From Spectribacter hydrogenoxidans (lineage in GTDB: Bacteria > Pseudomonadota > Gammaproteobacteria > Nevskiales > Salinisphaeraceae): DNA of 64,000 nucleotides. The DNA lies in assembly GCF_031846275.1 (NCBI RefSeq), contig NZ_JAVRIB010000011.1, positions 56,391 to 120,390 on the forward strand. Direction: 5' to 3'. The notes under the pieces are model-generated. The model was not told where the DNA came from. It did not search any database and worked only from the letters and a program-made list of their open reading frames with translations. Numbering within the stretch: the stretch's first letter is position 1; every line of letters begins with the position of its first letter. The translations under genes were made by a program, and so were the position numbers. Shown here one piece after another: positions 55,720-63,577 of the stretch.

Positions 55720-55736
55720 TACTGAGTCAGTATACT
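55720..55736 (+). promoter_or_regulatory. Palindrome overlapping a possible -10 box upstream of hemH
   Basis: TACTGA-G-TCAGTA is a perfect 13-bp palindrome (55720-55732) and runs into TATACT (55731-55736), a fair -10 sequence 27 bases before the hemH start. No well-spaced -35 is visible. The regulator is unknown. Confidence 0.4.
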
Positions 55737-55763
55737 TGGCGCCCATTCTGGCGAAAGACAGGC

Positions 55764-56834
55764 ATGACCTCGAAGATGGAAAAGGATCAGCCCGGCGCCG
55801 GCCGTCTGGCCCATGCGCCGGCCGATCATCCGGCCGTGGCCCCGGCCCGGGTCGGCGTGGTGCTGGCCAATCTGGGTACCCCGGACGACACCGACTACTG
55901 GTCCATGCGCAGGTATCTCGGCGAATTCCTGTCCGACCGGCGGGTGGTGGATTACGCTGCCTGGAAATGGCAGCCGCTTCTGCAGCTCGTCATTCTCAGC
56001 AAGCGCCCGTTCTCCTCCGGCAAGGCCTACAAGAGCATCTGGAACACCGAACGGGACGAAAGCCCGCTGCTGACCATCACCCGCGCGCAGACCGAGCGGG
56101 TCCGCGAGCAGCTGACCGCCCGTCACGGCGACGCGGTGGCCGTGGACTTCTGCATGCGCTACGGCAATCCGTCCACGCCGAGCGTGCTCGAACGCATGCG
56201 CGAGCAGGGCTGCGAGCGGATCGTGTTCTTCCCGCTTTATCCCCAGTACGGCTCACCCACCACCGCCACCGCCAACGACCAGGCGTTCCGCAGTCTGATG
56301 CGGATGAAATGGCAGCCCGCCATTCGCACTGTTCCGGCCTATTTCGAGCATCCGGCCTACGTGCAGGCGCTGGCCAACTCGGTGCGTGACGTCTACGCGG
56401 AACTGGAACAGCCGCCCACCCGGCTGGTGGCCAGCTACCACGGGGTGCCGGAGCGGTATCTGCTGGAAGGCGACCCGTACCACTGCCAGTGTCAGAAGAC
56501 CACGCGGCTGCTGCGCGATGCCCTGGGATTCCCGGCGGAAACGGTCGAGACCACGTTCCAGTCCCAGTTCGGCCCGGAGAAATGGGTGGGTCCGCCGACC
56601 GTGGATCGTGTGGCCGAACTGGCCCGGGCCGGACACAAGCGCATCGCCGTGATCTCACCGGCGTTTTCGTCGGACTGTGTGGAAACCCTGGAGGAAATCC
56701 AGCAGGAAATCCGCGACAGCTTCCTGGCGGCCGGTGGCGAGCAGTTCACTTATGTTCCCTGCCTGAACGACCGCGACGATCATATCGAAGCCCTGGTTCA
56801 GGTGCTGGAAACGGAACTGGCCGGCTGGCTGTAG
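55764..56834 (+). CDS. hemH: Ferrochelatase
   Basis: 356 residues from the ATG at 55764; the ATG at 55776 is also possible. The start GVVLANLGTPDDTDYWSMRR, the FFPLYPQYGSPTTAT segment, the catalytic His in VASYHGVPERYL, and FQSQFGPEKWVGP with AVISPAFSSDCVETLEEI are diagnostic. It inserts ferrous iron into protoporphyrin IX, the last step of heme synthesis. The CQCQKTT motif is the usual bacterial form. It stands alone between the c-di-GMP gene and the accessory zone. Confidence 0.95.
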   Translation: MTSKMEKDQPGAGRLAHAPADHPAVAPARVGVVLANLGTPDDTDYWSMRRYLGEFLSDRRVVDYAAWKWQPLLQLVILSKRPFSSGKAYKSIWNTERDESPLLTITRAQTERVREQLTARHGDAVAVDFCMRYGNPSTPSVLERMREQGCERIVFFPLYPQYGSPTTATANDQAFRSLMRMKWQPAIRTVPAYFEHPAYVQALANSVRDVYAELEQPPTRLVASYHGVPERYLLEGDPYHCQCQKTTRLLRDALGFPAETVETTFQSQFGPEKWVGPPTVDRVAELARAGHKRIAVISPAFSSDCVETLEEIQQEIRDSFLAAGGEQFTYVPCLNDRDDHIEALVQVLETELAGWL

Positions 56835-57012
56835 CGGCGCCCAGCCGTTCCGCCAGCAGCGTTGCCGTCAGCCCGGTGTCCATTGCTACCCGCGGTCCGG
56901 GGAGAAAGACTGCCGATATCAGGCCGATCAGGCCGGCCGGCGGCATTCGCGCCCGGGGCAGACAGGCAGGATCATGGCGGCGCCGCATGAGCCGGACGTG
57001 CCGCGAGGGTGC

Positions 57013-57336
57013 CTACTTCAGAATTGGCCGCAGGTCCTCGAGCTTGTCGAACAGGTGCCAGATGTAACCGTCTGTGCCATTTTCGCGGTGCGGATGCAGG
57101 TCGGCGAGTGCCGGGTCGTTGCAGTAGCTTTCGAAGGCCTCCTTCGACTCCCACTCCACCAGCACCATCACCGAGCGTGGCTCGATGTCACCGGCGGCGG
57201 ATTCGCGGTACTTGCCGAGGGCCACCACCCGGCCACCGTGCGCCGCCACTTCCTTGGCCGAGCGACGGGAATAGGCCAGGTACTCGTCCCGGTTGGAGAC
57301 GTTGAACAGGTTCAGCGCGTAAACGGGCTGGGACAT
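57013..57336 (-). CDS. DUF1330 family protein
   Basis: 107 residues from the ATG at 57336, with AAGGAAA upstream. It is a ferredoxin-like dimeric alpha/beta fold: YALNLFNVSNRDEYLAYSRR, GGRVVALGKYRES and SVMVLVEWESKEAFESYCND are typical of DUF1330. Members resemble antibiotic-monooxygenase-like domains but lack a known activity. The gap 56835-57012 upstream of hemH's end holds no gene I can support. Confidence 0.8.
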   Translation of the reverse strand: MSQPVYALNLFNVSNRDEYLAYSRRSAKEVAAHGGRVVALGKYRESAAGDIEPRSVMVLVEWESKEAFESYCNDPALADLHPHRENGTDGYIWHLFDKLEDLRPILK

Positions 57337-57420
57337 GCCGATTTCCTTCTTTGGTTGAATGACTCCACGCGAGGCGGCGGGGAGGTGCACGAGAATACCG
57401 CGCAGACCCCGGGCATCACG

Positions 57421-57813
57421 CTACCAGGCGCAGACGTCACCCTCCGGCGACGCCGCGACCATCGGCTGCTGTGATTCCGCCAGTGTTCTCGCCGCCATGC
57501 AGTGGCACATGGGCGCCACCGAGCCCTTGGAGGCGGCGCGAAACGCGGCCAGATGCGCCTGCCGGAATGTCTCGTACGCATCGCGGGCCTCGCGGATCAG
57601 CGCCTGCGTTTGCGGGTCGGAGGCGTGGCGGTCGAGCAGGGCGTCGTACTCCGCCTGCAGGGCCGCCGCCGCGGCCTCGGCTTCATCGCAGGCATCGCGG
57701 TTCATGCCCGCCTGGGTCGGCGCCGAGGCCAGCAGATCCACGGCAGCGCCCGAGGGCGAGATGAGCAGGGCGGTGAGAATCAACAGAATCCGGATGTTGT
57801 TCATCGGCAGCAT
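57421..57813 (-). CDS. Secreted small protein, LprI/DUF1311-like
   Basis: 130 residues (ATG at 57804 is an alternative start). A signal peptide (IRILLILTALLISPSGAAV) is followed by a helical domain. RDAYETFRQAHLAAFRAASKG then SVAPMCHCMAARTLAESQ matches the LprI/DUF1311 consensus (Gly-Ser, Cys and ARTLAE region). Relatives inhibit lysozyme or are of unknown role in the periplasm. It stands between two other small genes on the same strand. Confidence 0.65.
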   Translation of the reverse strand: MLPMNNIRILLILTALLISPSGAAVDLLASAPTQAGMNRDACDEAEAAAAALQAEYDALLDRHASDPQTQALIREARDAYETFRQAHLAAFRAASKGSVAPMCHCMAARTLAESQQPMVAASPEGDVCAW

Positions 57814-57837
57814 TCAGTCATCGGTGAAGTGCCCGCC

Positions 57838-58092
57838 TCAGCCCCGTGAACCCGGAATCCGCCGGCCGACTGTCACGAACCGGTAGGCCCCGACCATCGT
57901 CACTAAGCCGCCGGCGCCAATCAGAACCCCGGCAATCGCCCACAACCACGGATGATAGGGAAAGAAATGCAGCAGGATGGCACCCGCACCGGCCAGGGCA
58001 AGCGCCGTGCGGATGTAGGCCAGCAGCGTCCGCTCGTTGGCAAGCCGGGTGCGTTCCGCCGCCAGGTTATCTCTGAGTTGGGTGTCGTTCAT
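57838..58092 (-). CDS. DUF202 (YidH-like) membrane protein
   Basis: An 84-residue inner-membrane protein. NLAAERTRLANERTLLAYIR is the DUF202 signature, followed by two transmembrane helices (ALALAGAGAILLHFF and LWAIAGVLIGAGGLVTMVGA). Function is unknown in bacteria; the eukaryotic relatives are part of VTC/SPX-type proteins. It lies 24 bp downstream of the beta-lactamase gene on the same strand. Confidence 0.83.
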   Translation of the reverse strand: MNDTQLRDNLAAERTRLANERTLLAYIRTALALAGAGAILLHFFPYHPWLWAIAGVLIGAGGLVTMVGAYRFVTVGRRIPGSRG

Positions 58093-58115
58093 CGCGTCGG
58101 CTCGCTCATCGTGGG

Positions 58116-58919
58116 TCAGAGTACCCCAAGCGCCTCAAGACACGCCCTGCCAAGCTCGGTGCGGACGCCGGGGTCGGTACCCTCCTGCATGGCCATGTTC
58201 AGCGCAAAGGCGTATACGCGGTCATCCCTTTCCACCCAGCCGACCCACCAGCCTACGCCGGGGTCCGGCGCGTTCTCCCAGCCGGTCTTGCCGTACAGCC
58301 GCCAGTCGTCGCCCGCGTCCAGCAGGACGATATCCCGCACGCTCGCCTGAATTTCCCCGGATACCGGCAAATCGCCTCGGGCCAGTCGGGCCAGGAACCG
58401 TGTCTGCTCCACGGCACTGATCGCGAGCGGACCGTCCAGCCAGAATCGGTCGACCGTCGTGCCGATGTCCTCGTTCCCGAAGCCGAGTTTCGACACCCAG
58501 ACCTGCATCCGCTCCAGCCCGATCCGTCTCGCCAGTGCCTGATAGATCGGCACATTGGATATCGCGATGGCGTCGCGCAGCCCCATGTCCCGTTCCCAGG
58601 CCGGGTAGGGCTGCGGCTGGCCGCCGTAGGGGAGCACGACATCCACACTCGCCACCGCGCCCACGGAAAGGCCGATCAGGCTGTTCGGGATCTTGAACGT
58701 CGAGGCCGGCACGAAGCGTGTCCGGGCACGGGGCTCATTGTGGCCGACCAAACCGCCGACATCGGCGTCATACAGGACAAACGTTCCGGTCACGCCGGCG
58801 CTGTCGAACAACGCCCCGAGCGCCGGGCTTTCCTGCCAGCCCGCCGGGACGGCCTGCAGCGAGACAAGCATGAGCATTACGCCAAGCGCCGATTTCACGT
58901 TGTTCTGCTTGCCATGCAA
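58116..58919 (-). CDS. Class D (OXA-type) beta-lactamase
   Basis: A 267-residue periplasmic serine beta-lactamase with AGGAAA before the ATG and signal sequence LGVMLMLVSLQAVPAGWQE. All class D motifs are present: STFK at residues 73-76 with the nucleophile Ser, SNV at 121-123 (SxV), FGN at 147-149 (YGN position), Trp160 in FWLDGPL near the carboxylated Lys, and KTG at 211-213. Phe in the YGN position is shared with some carbapenem-hydrolysing OXA enzymes, but spectrum cannot be inferred from this. No resistance-cassette genes or intI are adjacent. Confidence 0.93.
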   Translation of the reverse strand: MHGKQNNVKSALGVMLMLVSLQAVPAGWQESPALGALFDSAGVTGTFVLYDADVGGLVGHNEPRARTRFVPASTFKIPNSLIGLSVGAVASVDVVLPYGGQPQPYPAWERDMGLRDAIAISNVPIYQALARRIGLERMQVWVSKLGFGNEDIGTTVDRFWLDGPLAISAVEQTRFLARLARGDLPVSGEIQASVRDIVLLDAGDDWRLYGKTGWENAPDPGVGWWVGWVERDDRVYAFALNMAMQEGTDPGVRTELGRACLEALGVL

Positions 58920-58937
58920 TTTCCTGCGCAGGCTGAC

Positions 58938-59345
58938 TTACCGCTTTGCCGCCACATGCCGATTGAAGTTGTCGAGAATGGCTTGCCAGCCTTCCCGCTG
59001 CTGCTCCACGGAATGCGCGGGCTCACTATCGAACGTTACCTGGACTCTGACGCCATGCGGCGTTTCGGCAAACGCGACCTCCGCGGCGCGATCCCCGAAA
59101 CTGTACTCGATCAGCTGGTGCTCGACGATGCGCGTATAGGTTCCGGAAAAATCGAATCCCATGCTGCCGTCCCTGGCCTCCATTCTCGAGCAGAAAGCGC
59201 CGCCCTCCCGCAGGTCCACGGAGGCAGCCGTCGTATGCCAATCCTCGGAGGCCGCGTTCCACTGCTTGATGTCGTCGGGGGTTGTATAGGCACGCCAGAC
59301 CTGGTCGATAGGTGCATCAACGGTAGTTTCAACCCGGATTTTCAT
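58938..59345 (-). CDS. SRPBCC/AHSA1-domain protein
   Basis: About 135 residues from the ATG at 59345, with AAGGATGAG upstream; the ATG at 59354 adds three residues. It begins MKIRVETTVDAPIDQVWRAY and has TPDDIKQWNAAS and TFDSEPAHSVEQQREGWQAI, the marks of AHSA1-type SRPBCC folds. These bind hydrophobic ligands or act in stress. Function unknown. It lies 18 bp upstream of the beta-lactamase start. Confidence 0.83.
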   Translation of the reverse strand: MKIRVETTVDAPIDQVWRAYTTPDDIKQWNAASEDWHTTAASVDLREGGAFCSRMEARDGSMGFDFSGTYTRIVEHQLIEYSFGDRAAEVAFAETPHGVRVQVTFDSEPAHSVEQQREGWQAILDNFNRHVAAKR

Positions 59346-59365
59346 TGTGCTCATCCTTGATCTTG

Positions 59366-59435
59366 GGCGGTTGTATCGCTGGCAAACCCAACCCCATACC
59401 AGCATGCATTGTTGTAGGGCGGACTTCAGTCCGCC
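59366..59435 (+). repeat. Direct repeat copy 1 flanking the GST gene, with a GGCGGACT hairpin
   Basis: GGCGGTTGTATCGCTGGCA (59366-59384) is repeated exactly at 60135-60153. Each is followed by CATTG-GTAGGGCGG and the hairpin GGCGGACTTCAGTCCGCC (here 59418-59435). Confidence 0.8.
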
Positions 59436-59464
59436 GCTTTCACATGTCTCCAGAACAAGGCGGC

Positions 59465-60103
<639 letters not shown>

Positions 60104-60134
60104 TCACCGTCTCCTTGCGCAAGTCCCATTATCA

Positions 60135-60230
60135 GGCGGTTGTATCGCTGGCAGACCGGCCGGAACGAGAGGCCGGCTAAAGCCGGCCCTACATCAGAAG
60201 GCATTGTCGTAGGGCGGACTTCAGTCCGCC
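60135..60230 (+). repeat. Direct repeat copy 2 flanking the GST gene, with two hairpins
   Basis: Starts with the same 19-bp GGCGGTTGTATCGCTGGCA as the copy at 59366. It contains the hairpin GGCCGGCTAAAGCCGGCC and then GGCATTGTCGTAGGGCGG with GGCGGACTTCAGTCCGCC, merging into the tandem array. Confidence 0.8.
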
Positions 60231-60498
60231 ACTTTCAACCGCCCTCTGGCCGGGTCGGGCTAACACCCCATTATTAACCCATCGACAGAGTGGCGGGAAG
60301 ACGCCCGGCGTCAGCCGTAGGGCGGACTTCAGTCCGCCACTTTCAACTACTCTCTGGCCGGATCGCGCTAACGCCCCATTATTAACCCATCGACAGAGTG
60401 GCGAGAAGACGACCGGCGTCAGTCGTAGGGCGGACTTCAGTCCGCCACTTTCAACTACTCTCTGGCCGGATTGCGCTCACACCCCATTATTAACCCAT
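60209..60498 (+). repeat. 108-bp tandem repeat, 2.7 copies, one hairpin per unit
   Basis: Units begin at 60209, 60317 and 60425, exactly 108 bp apart; the third ends near 60498. Each starts GTAGGGC then the palindrome GGCGGACTTCAGTCCGCC (7-bp stem, TTCA loop) and contains CCCCATTATTAACCCAT. Units 1-2 also share GACAGAGTGGCG. Differences are scattered single bases, so the copies have diverged somewhat. No ORF passes through it. Confidence 0.93.
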
Positions 60499-60577
60499 TG
60501 CCAGCGGCGGGAACAGAAAGCGGCGGTAGCGATGTGTCGCAGTGCTCGCAGGTTGGCCGGAGCGCCAGCATCGTCAG

Positions 60578-60820
60578 CTACGAAATCAGGCAAAGCGCGA
60601 TCAACGGCGCCAGGTTGAGGAGAAGGATGCCGATCTTGTAGAGGGCAACGCCCATGTAATTGAGCGCGTCGAACGTTTCCACGGAAAGCCTGAACCAGCG
60701 GGTATGCGTCCGGTAAACCCAGTCATGGGCCAGGCTGAATGCGGCGAACCAGACCAGAAGCACGCCGTAGTTGATCACCGTGCTCCACAGCAGTACCACT
60801 TTCAGCTCGTCAACCGTCAT
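60578..60820 (-). CDS. DUF6868 family small membrane protein
   Basis: An 80-residue protein with two transmembrane helices and a GGAGG site. It begins MTVDELKVVLLWSTVINYGV and has WVYRTHTRWFRLSVETFDAL and NYMGVALYKIGILLLNLAPL, the pattern I recall for DUF6868. Function unknown. It is 42 bp downstream of another small membrane-protein gene on the same strand. Confidence 0.75.
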   Translation of the reverse strand: MTVDELKVVLLWSTVINYGVLLVWFAAFSLAHDWVYRTHTRWFRLSVETFDALNYMGVALYKIGILLLNLAPLIALCLIS

Positions 60821-60862
60821 GGCTTACCTCCATGGTGCCCGGTACGGGCACCAGCGCCGATT

Positions 60863-61270
60863 TCAGTCGGACTTGTCATTCTGTGGCGGGCGGCGCAGTT
60901 CGAAACCGCGCACGATCACATACGCGATCAGCGCGACGAGAAACACGATCAGGAACAGCCACGCCATGCTCTGCAGCGTCTCGATCACGGTTCGATAGAT
61001 CTCCAGCGTCCAGCGCTCCGGCGTCAGCTCCAGTATCTGCGCGCCTTCATGCGGGGCGCTTATGTAGCGCTCCAGCTGGTGCACCCGAACCCCGCCCGAA
61101 ATACCGACCACGAACGCGGCGAACTTGATGTAGCGGTGCCAGGCCGATGACAGCTCGGCGGACACGATCCGGGCAAGCACCGCGCCGATGGGGCGGTTGA
61201 ACAGAAAGACCGTCACCGCGGCCACGCCGGCGGCAACGAGCAGGGTGACGATCAGCAGGGTGAAAAACAT
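60863..61270 (-). CDS. Hypothetical two-helix membrane protein
   Basis: A 135-residue protein with a hydrophobic helix at each end (LLIVTLLVAAGVAAVTVFLF and AWLFLIVFLVALIAYVIVRG) and a ~70-residue middle containing WHRYIKFAAFVVGISGGVRV and ISAPHEGAQILELTPERW. AGGAG lies 10 bases before the ATG. I do not recognise the family. It is adjacent to the DUF6868 gene and may form a membrane pair with it. Confidence 0.65.
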   Translation of the reverse strand: MFFTLLIVTLLVAAGVAAVTVFLFNRPIGAVLARIVSAELSSAWHRYIKFAAFVVGISGGVRVHQLERYISAPHEGAQILELTPERWTLEIYRTVIETLQSMAWLFLIVFLVALIAYVIVRGFELRRPPQNDKSD

Positions 61271-61357
61271 CGGTACTGTCTCCTGGCGGCAGAATCCGGC
61301 CGGCCGCGGTCCGCGTGATGGTCCAGCGCCTTGTGGCGCGCCTGGCCTGTCATGCCG

Positions 61358-61906
61358 CTAGTCCGCGGCCCGGGGGGCACTAAGGCTCTTGCTGTAGAAG
61401 CCGGACTGGTCAAAGCAGCAGACACGCTTCCTGCCCGAAGCAAGCATGTCACAGGCGCTATCCACCCGGCGAGCTCGAGTGCTGGCCTGTTTGGCAGACT
61501 CGATCCAGTGAATCCAGTCCACTCGTGCAATGGTCGTTGTGGCGTCCCAGCAGGCCTTTGCCGCCGGATGAGCCGCCAGCGCTTCCCGTAGATCATCGGG
61601 CAGCCGTGGCTCCGGTTCCGGATCGGCCGGCGAGATTCGCACGGTAACCGTATCGCCGATATTCGCCCCGGCAGCCTCGCGCAGCTCCCGGCTCACCGTG
61701 AACCAGTGCCCAAGCTGACCGTCGGGATCGAGCGTGGCGCTAAATGCGTACCCGTTGATGGTGCCCTCGACCGACGTCCTTCCACGTCTGGGCAACTGGT
61801 CGCTTGCGGCCCTGGGCAGAACAATAAAAGCCCACGAATCATCCTCACCCGGCTTCGCCGGGCGAAGTAATCGGGTTTCGAAGGTGGCTACGTCAGTTGT
61901 TTCCAT
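61358..61906 (-). CDS. DUF1905/YdeI-OmdA family protein
   Basis: A 182-residue protein with an N-terminal DUF1905 beta-barrel (FETRLLRPAKPGEDDSWAFI, GTINGYAFSATL, GDTVTVRISPADPEP). The C-terminal OmdA-like part has LPDDLREALAAHPAAKACWD and RVDWIHWIESAKQASTRARR. The C-terminal extension KRVCCFDQSGFYSKSL is longer than usual. Function unknown; relatives are linked to membrane stress or bacteriocin tolerance. Confidence 0.78.
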   Translation of the reverse strand: METTDVATFETRLLRPAKPGEDDSWAFIVLPRAASDQLPRRGRTSVEGTINGYAFSATLDPDGQLGHWFTVSRELREAAGANIGDTVTVRISPADPEPEPRLPDDLREALAAHPAAKACWDATTTIARVDWIHWIESAKQASTRARRVDSACDMLASGRKRVCCFDQSGFYSKSLSAPRAAD

Positions 61907-61938
61907 GTCCGGATACCGTTGACGTCCAACATCACAGG

Positions 61939-62454
61939 TCAGCGGCGTGGCCGCGACGCGGACACATCCACCGGCGCGCCTTGTTCGGCACCATCGAGGT
62001 TGTCGCTGAGCACCTTGTGTCGATGGGCAAAGAGATGACGGACGAACCAGCCTGTAAGCCGCCGCGCCAGGCGCGGTTGCAGCGTGAGCTGATCGACCAG
62101 CAGCACCGCATCAGGCGCCGAAGGGCAGGGCGCAATGTGCCGCTCGTGTCGCCACAGCGTCATCGAGCCCATGGGAGATTGCTCGATAAAACCGATGCCG
62201 AGTGTCAGCTCGAGCAAGGTCATATCCGAATAATCAATCGGCACGACGCCGAACAGCAACAGGTAGCTCCGAAACAGCCGAACCCCTGGCTCGACCTGCA
62301 CGTCGGCCAGGGACTGCACGCGTTTCGGTGAGGTCATGCGCAGAAACGGCCACAGCTCCGCCGCGATGCCATTGATCGAACTGATCCATGCCCATACCCG
62401 CTCATGCGGCGCCAGCAGCCGGGATTCGAAACGGATTGAAATGGCATCACTCAC
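61939..62454 (-). CDS. SRPBCC-like hypothetical protein
   Basis: A 171-residue protein with the start of a START/SRPBCC fold (SIRFESRLLAPHERVWAWIS). Later it has WRHERHIAPCPSAPDAVLLV and DQLTLQPRLARRLTGWFVRH, common in uncharacterised cell-wall/ligand-binding members. The Cys-containing loop is unremarkable. No operon partner is evident; the gene is 32 bp downstream of a VOC remnant region and on the same strand as its neighbours. Confidence 0.7.
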   Translation of the reverse strand: MSDAISIRFESRLLAPHERVWAWISSINGIAAELWPFLRMTSPKRVQSLADVQVEPGVRLFRSYLLLFGVVPIDYSDMTLLELTLGIGFIEQSPMGSMTLWRHERHIAPCPSAPDAVLLVDQLTLQPRLARRLTGWFVRHLFAHRHKVLSDNLDGAEQGAPVDVSASRPRR

Positions 62455-62493
62455 TGAAATGCACTCTGTTGTGGTGCCCGACCCCGCCTCTTG

Positions 62494-62664
62494 TCAGCCT
62501 CTGGCACCGAATGCCTCATGGTAAGTCACCCGGCCGACAGCCGGATTCTGCCCGAGGACCGAGAGCGTGATGAGATTGCCATCGGGGCCACACAGCTGCG
62601 CCAGCGTCGAATAATCTCCCGGAATGTCATCCGCCTTGGGTGAAGCCCCCTGATAGGCGCGCGT
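62494..62664 (-). pseudogene. C-terminal remnant of a VOC/glyoxalase-like protein
   Basis: Directly after the stop of the VOC gene, the same frame continues as YQGASPKADDIPGDYSTLAQ then CGPDGNLITLSVLG and ends with a stop at 62494. The CGPDGNLITLS segment is the last strand of a vicinal-oxygen-chelate domain. No start or upstream half is present, so it is a truncated gene end. Confidence 0.55.
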
Positions 62665-63051
62665 TCATGGGAACGAGAACATGTTTACAAGCAGACCATT
62701 CGGATCCGCCACCATAAACCGCCTCATCCCGAATTCCTCGTCGCATATGTCTTTCGCCACTTCGAAACCGCGGCCTTTCACGACAGCGTATGTGGCCTCA
62801 ACATCCTCGACCTGTACAGACAGGATGACGCCCTGTGGCGGATGCTGGAAAGCTCTTGGTGTGAACTCATGGTCGAGACGCATGATGCCGATTTGAAGTT
62901 CCGGCTTTTCGGGCGACGCCATCTGGATGTACCAGCCCTCGTGCTCGAAGCCAACGACAAAACCCAGCAACTCCATATAGAAATCGCGAGTCCTTTCCAT
63001 CTTGTCCGTGCAGATGTTCGGAAGCAGTCGCGTAGCGGTTGTACCTTCCAT
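62665..63051 (-). CDS. VOC-family (glyoxalase/dioxygenase-like) protein
   Basis: A 128-residue single-domain VOC protein with GAGG near the ATG. Two beta-alpha-beta-beta-beta units are visible: TDKMERTRDFYMELLGFVVG and VQVEDVEATYAVVKGRGFEV, ending RRFMVADPNGLLVNMF. Possible metal ligands are Glu and His in FEHEGWY. Members include glyoxalase I, fosfomycin-resistance and bleomycin-binding proteins; the role here is unknown. An attC-like site lies 35 bp upstream. Confidence 0.85.
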   Translation of the reverse strand: MEGTTATRLLPNICTDKMERTRDFYMELLGFVVGFEHEGWYIQMASPEKPELQIGIMRLDHEFTPRAFQHPPQGVILSVQVEDVEATYAVVKGRGFEVAKDICDEEFGMRRFMVADPNGLLVNMFSFP

Positions 63052-63085
63052 CGTTGAACCTCGTTTGCCTTAGCCCCTTTTAGCC

Positions 63086-63164
63086 GCCCAACAACGCCGC
63101 CAGCGCGCGGCTACGGAATGCAGGCGAGGCCGTAAGGCAGTAGCCGTGACTGGCTTTGTTATGC
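63086..63164 (-). other. attC-like recombination site
   Basis: The ends carry GCCCAAC (63086-63092, matching RYYYAAC) and GTTATGC (63158-63164, near GTTRRRY). Between them the arms pair as AACAA/TTGTT, GCCAG/CTGGC and CGGCTAC/GTAGCCG, with extra unpaired bases on one arm as in integron attC hairpins. Length is 79 bp. No integrase gene or attI is in the window. Confidence 0.45.
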
Positions 63165-63313
63165 ATTTTGGCACTGCTTGAACTCATAGCCAGTACCGTT
63201 TTCCTTGTTGACCAAAGTGCTGAGCTTTGCGAACCCCAGCCCCTTCGACCATCCCCCGCTATTGAGTAGCAGGCTGATCTGGAGTCCAATCACCCGAAGT
63301 CTGGAGATTGGAC

Positions 63314-63577
63314 ATGAAGAAGCGCTACACGGAAGAGCAGATCATTGGTTTTCTGAAGGAGGCCGAGGCGGGAACGCCGGTTAAAGAGCTGTGCCGCCGG
63401 CACGGTTTCTCCGAGGCCAGCTATTACACCTGGCGAAACAAGTTCGGCGGCATGGACGTCTCGGACGCCAAGCGTCTGAAAGCCCTTGAGGCGGAGAACG
63501 GCCGCTTGAAACGCCTGTTGGCCGAATCGATGCTCGAAAACGAGGTCACGCGCGAGGCCTTGCGAAAAAAATGGTGA
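63314..63577 (+). CDS. IS3-family transposase OrfA
   Basis: An 87-residue helix-turn-helix protein (KKRYTEEQIIGFLKEAEAG, VKELCRRHGFSEASYYTWRN) with a C-terminal leucine-zipper-like part (ALEAENGRLKRLLAESML). It resembles the OrfA of the IS407-type group. It ends TGA at 63575-63577, and a run of seven A at 63565-63571 (frame A-AAA-AAA) lies just before the stop. That is a standard -1 frameshift site for making the OrfAB transposase. Confidence 0.9.
   Translation: MKKRYTEEQIIGFLKEAEAGTPVKELCRRHGFSEASYYTWRNKFGGMDVSDAKRLKALEAENGRLKRLLAESMLENEVTREALRKKW

Noticed and set aside
56746..56988. Minus-strand small protein downstream of hemH
   Set aside because: It overlaps the end of hemH, has no ribosome site and no recognisable family.
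60209..60498. CRISPR array
   Set aside because: The 108-bp units are contiguous, with no short unique spacers, and no cas genes are present.
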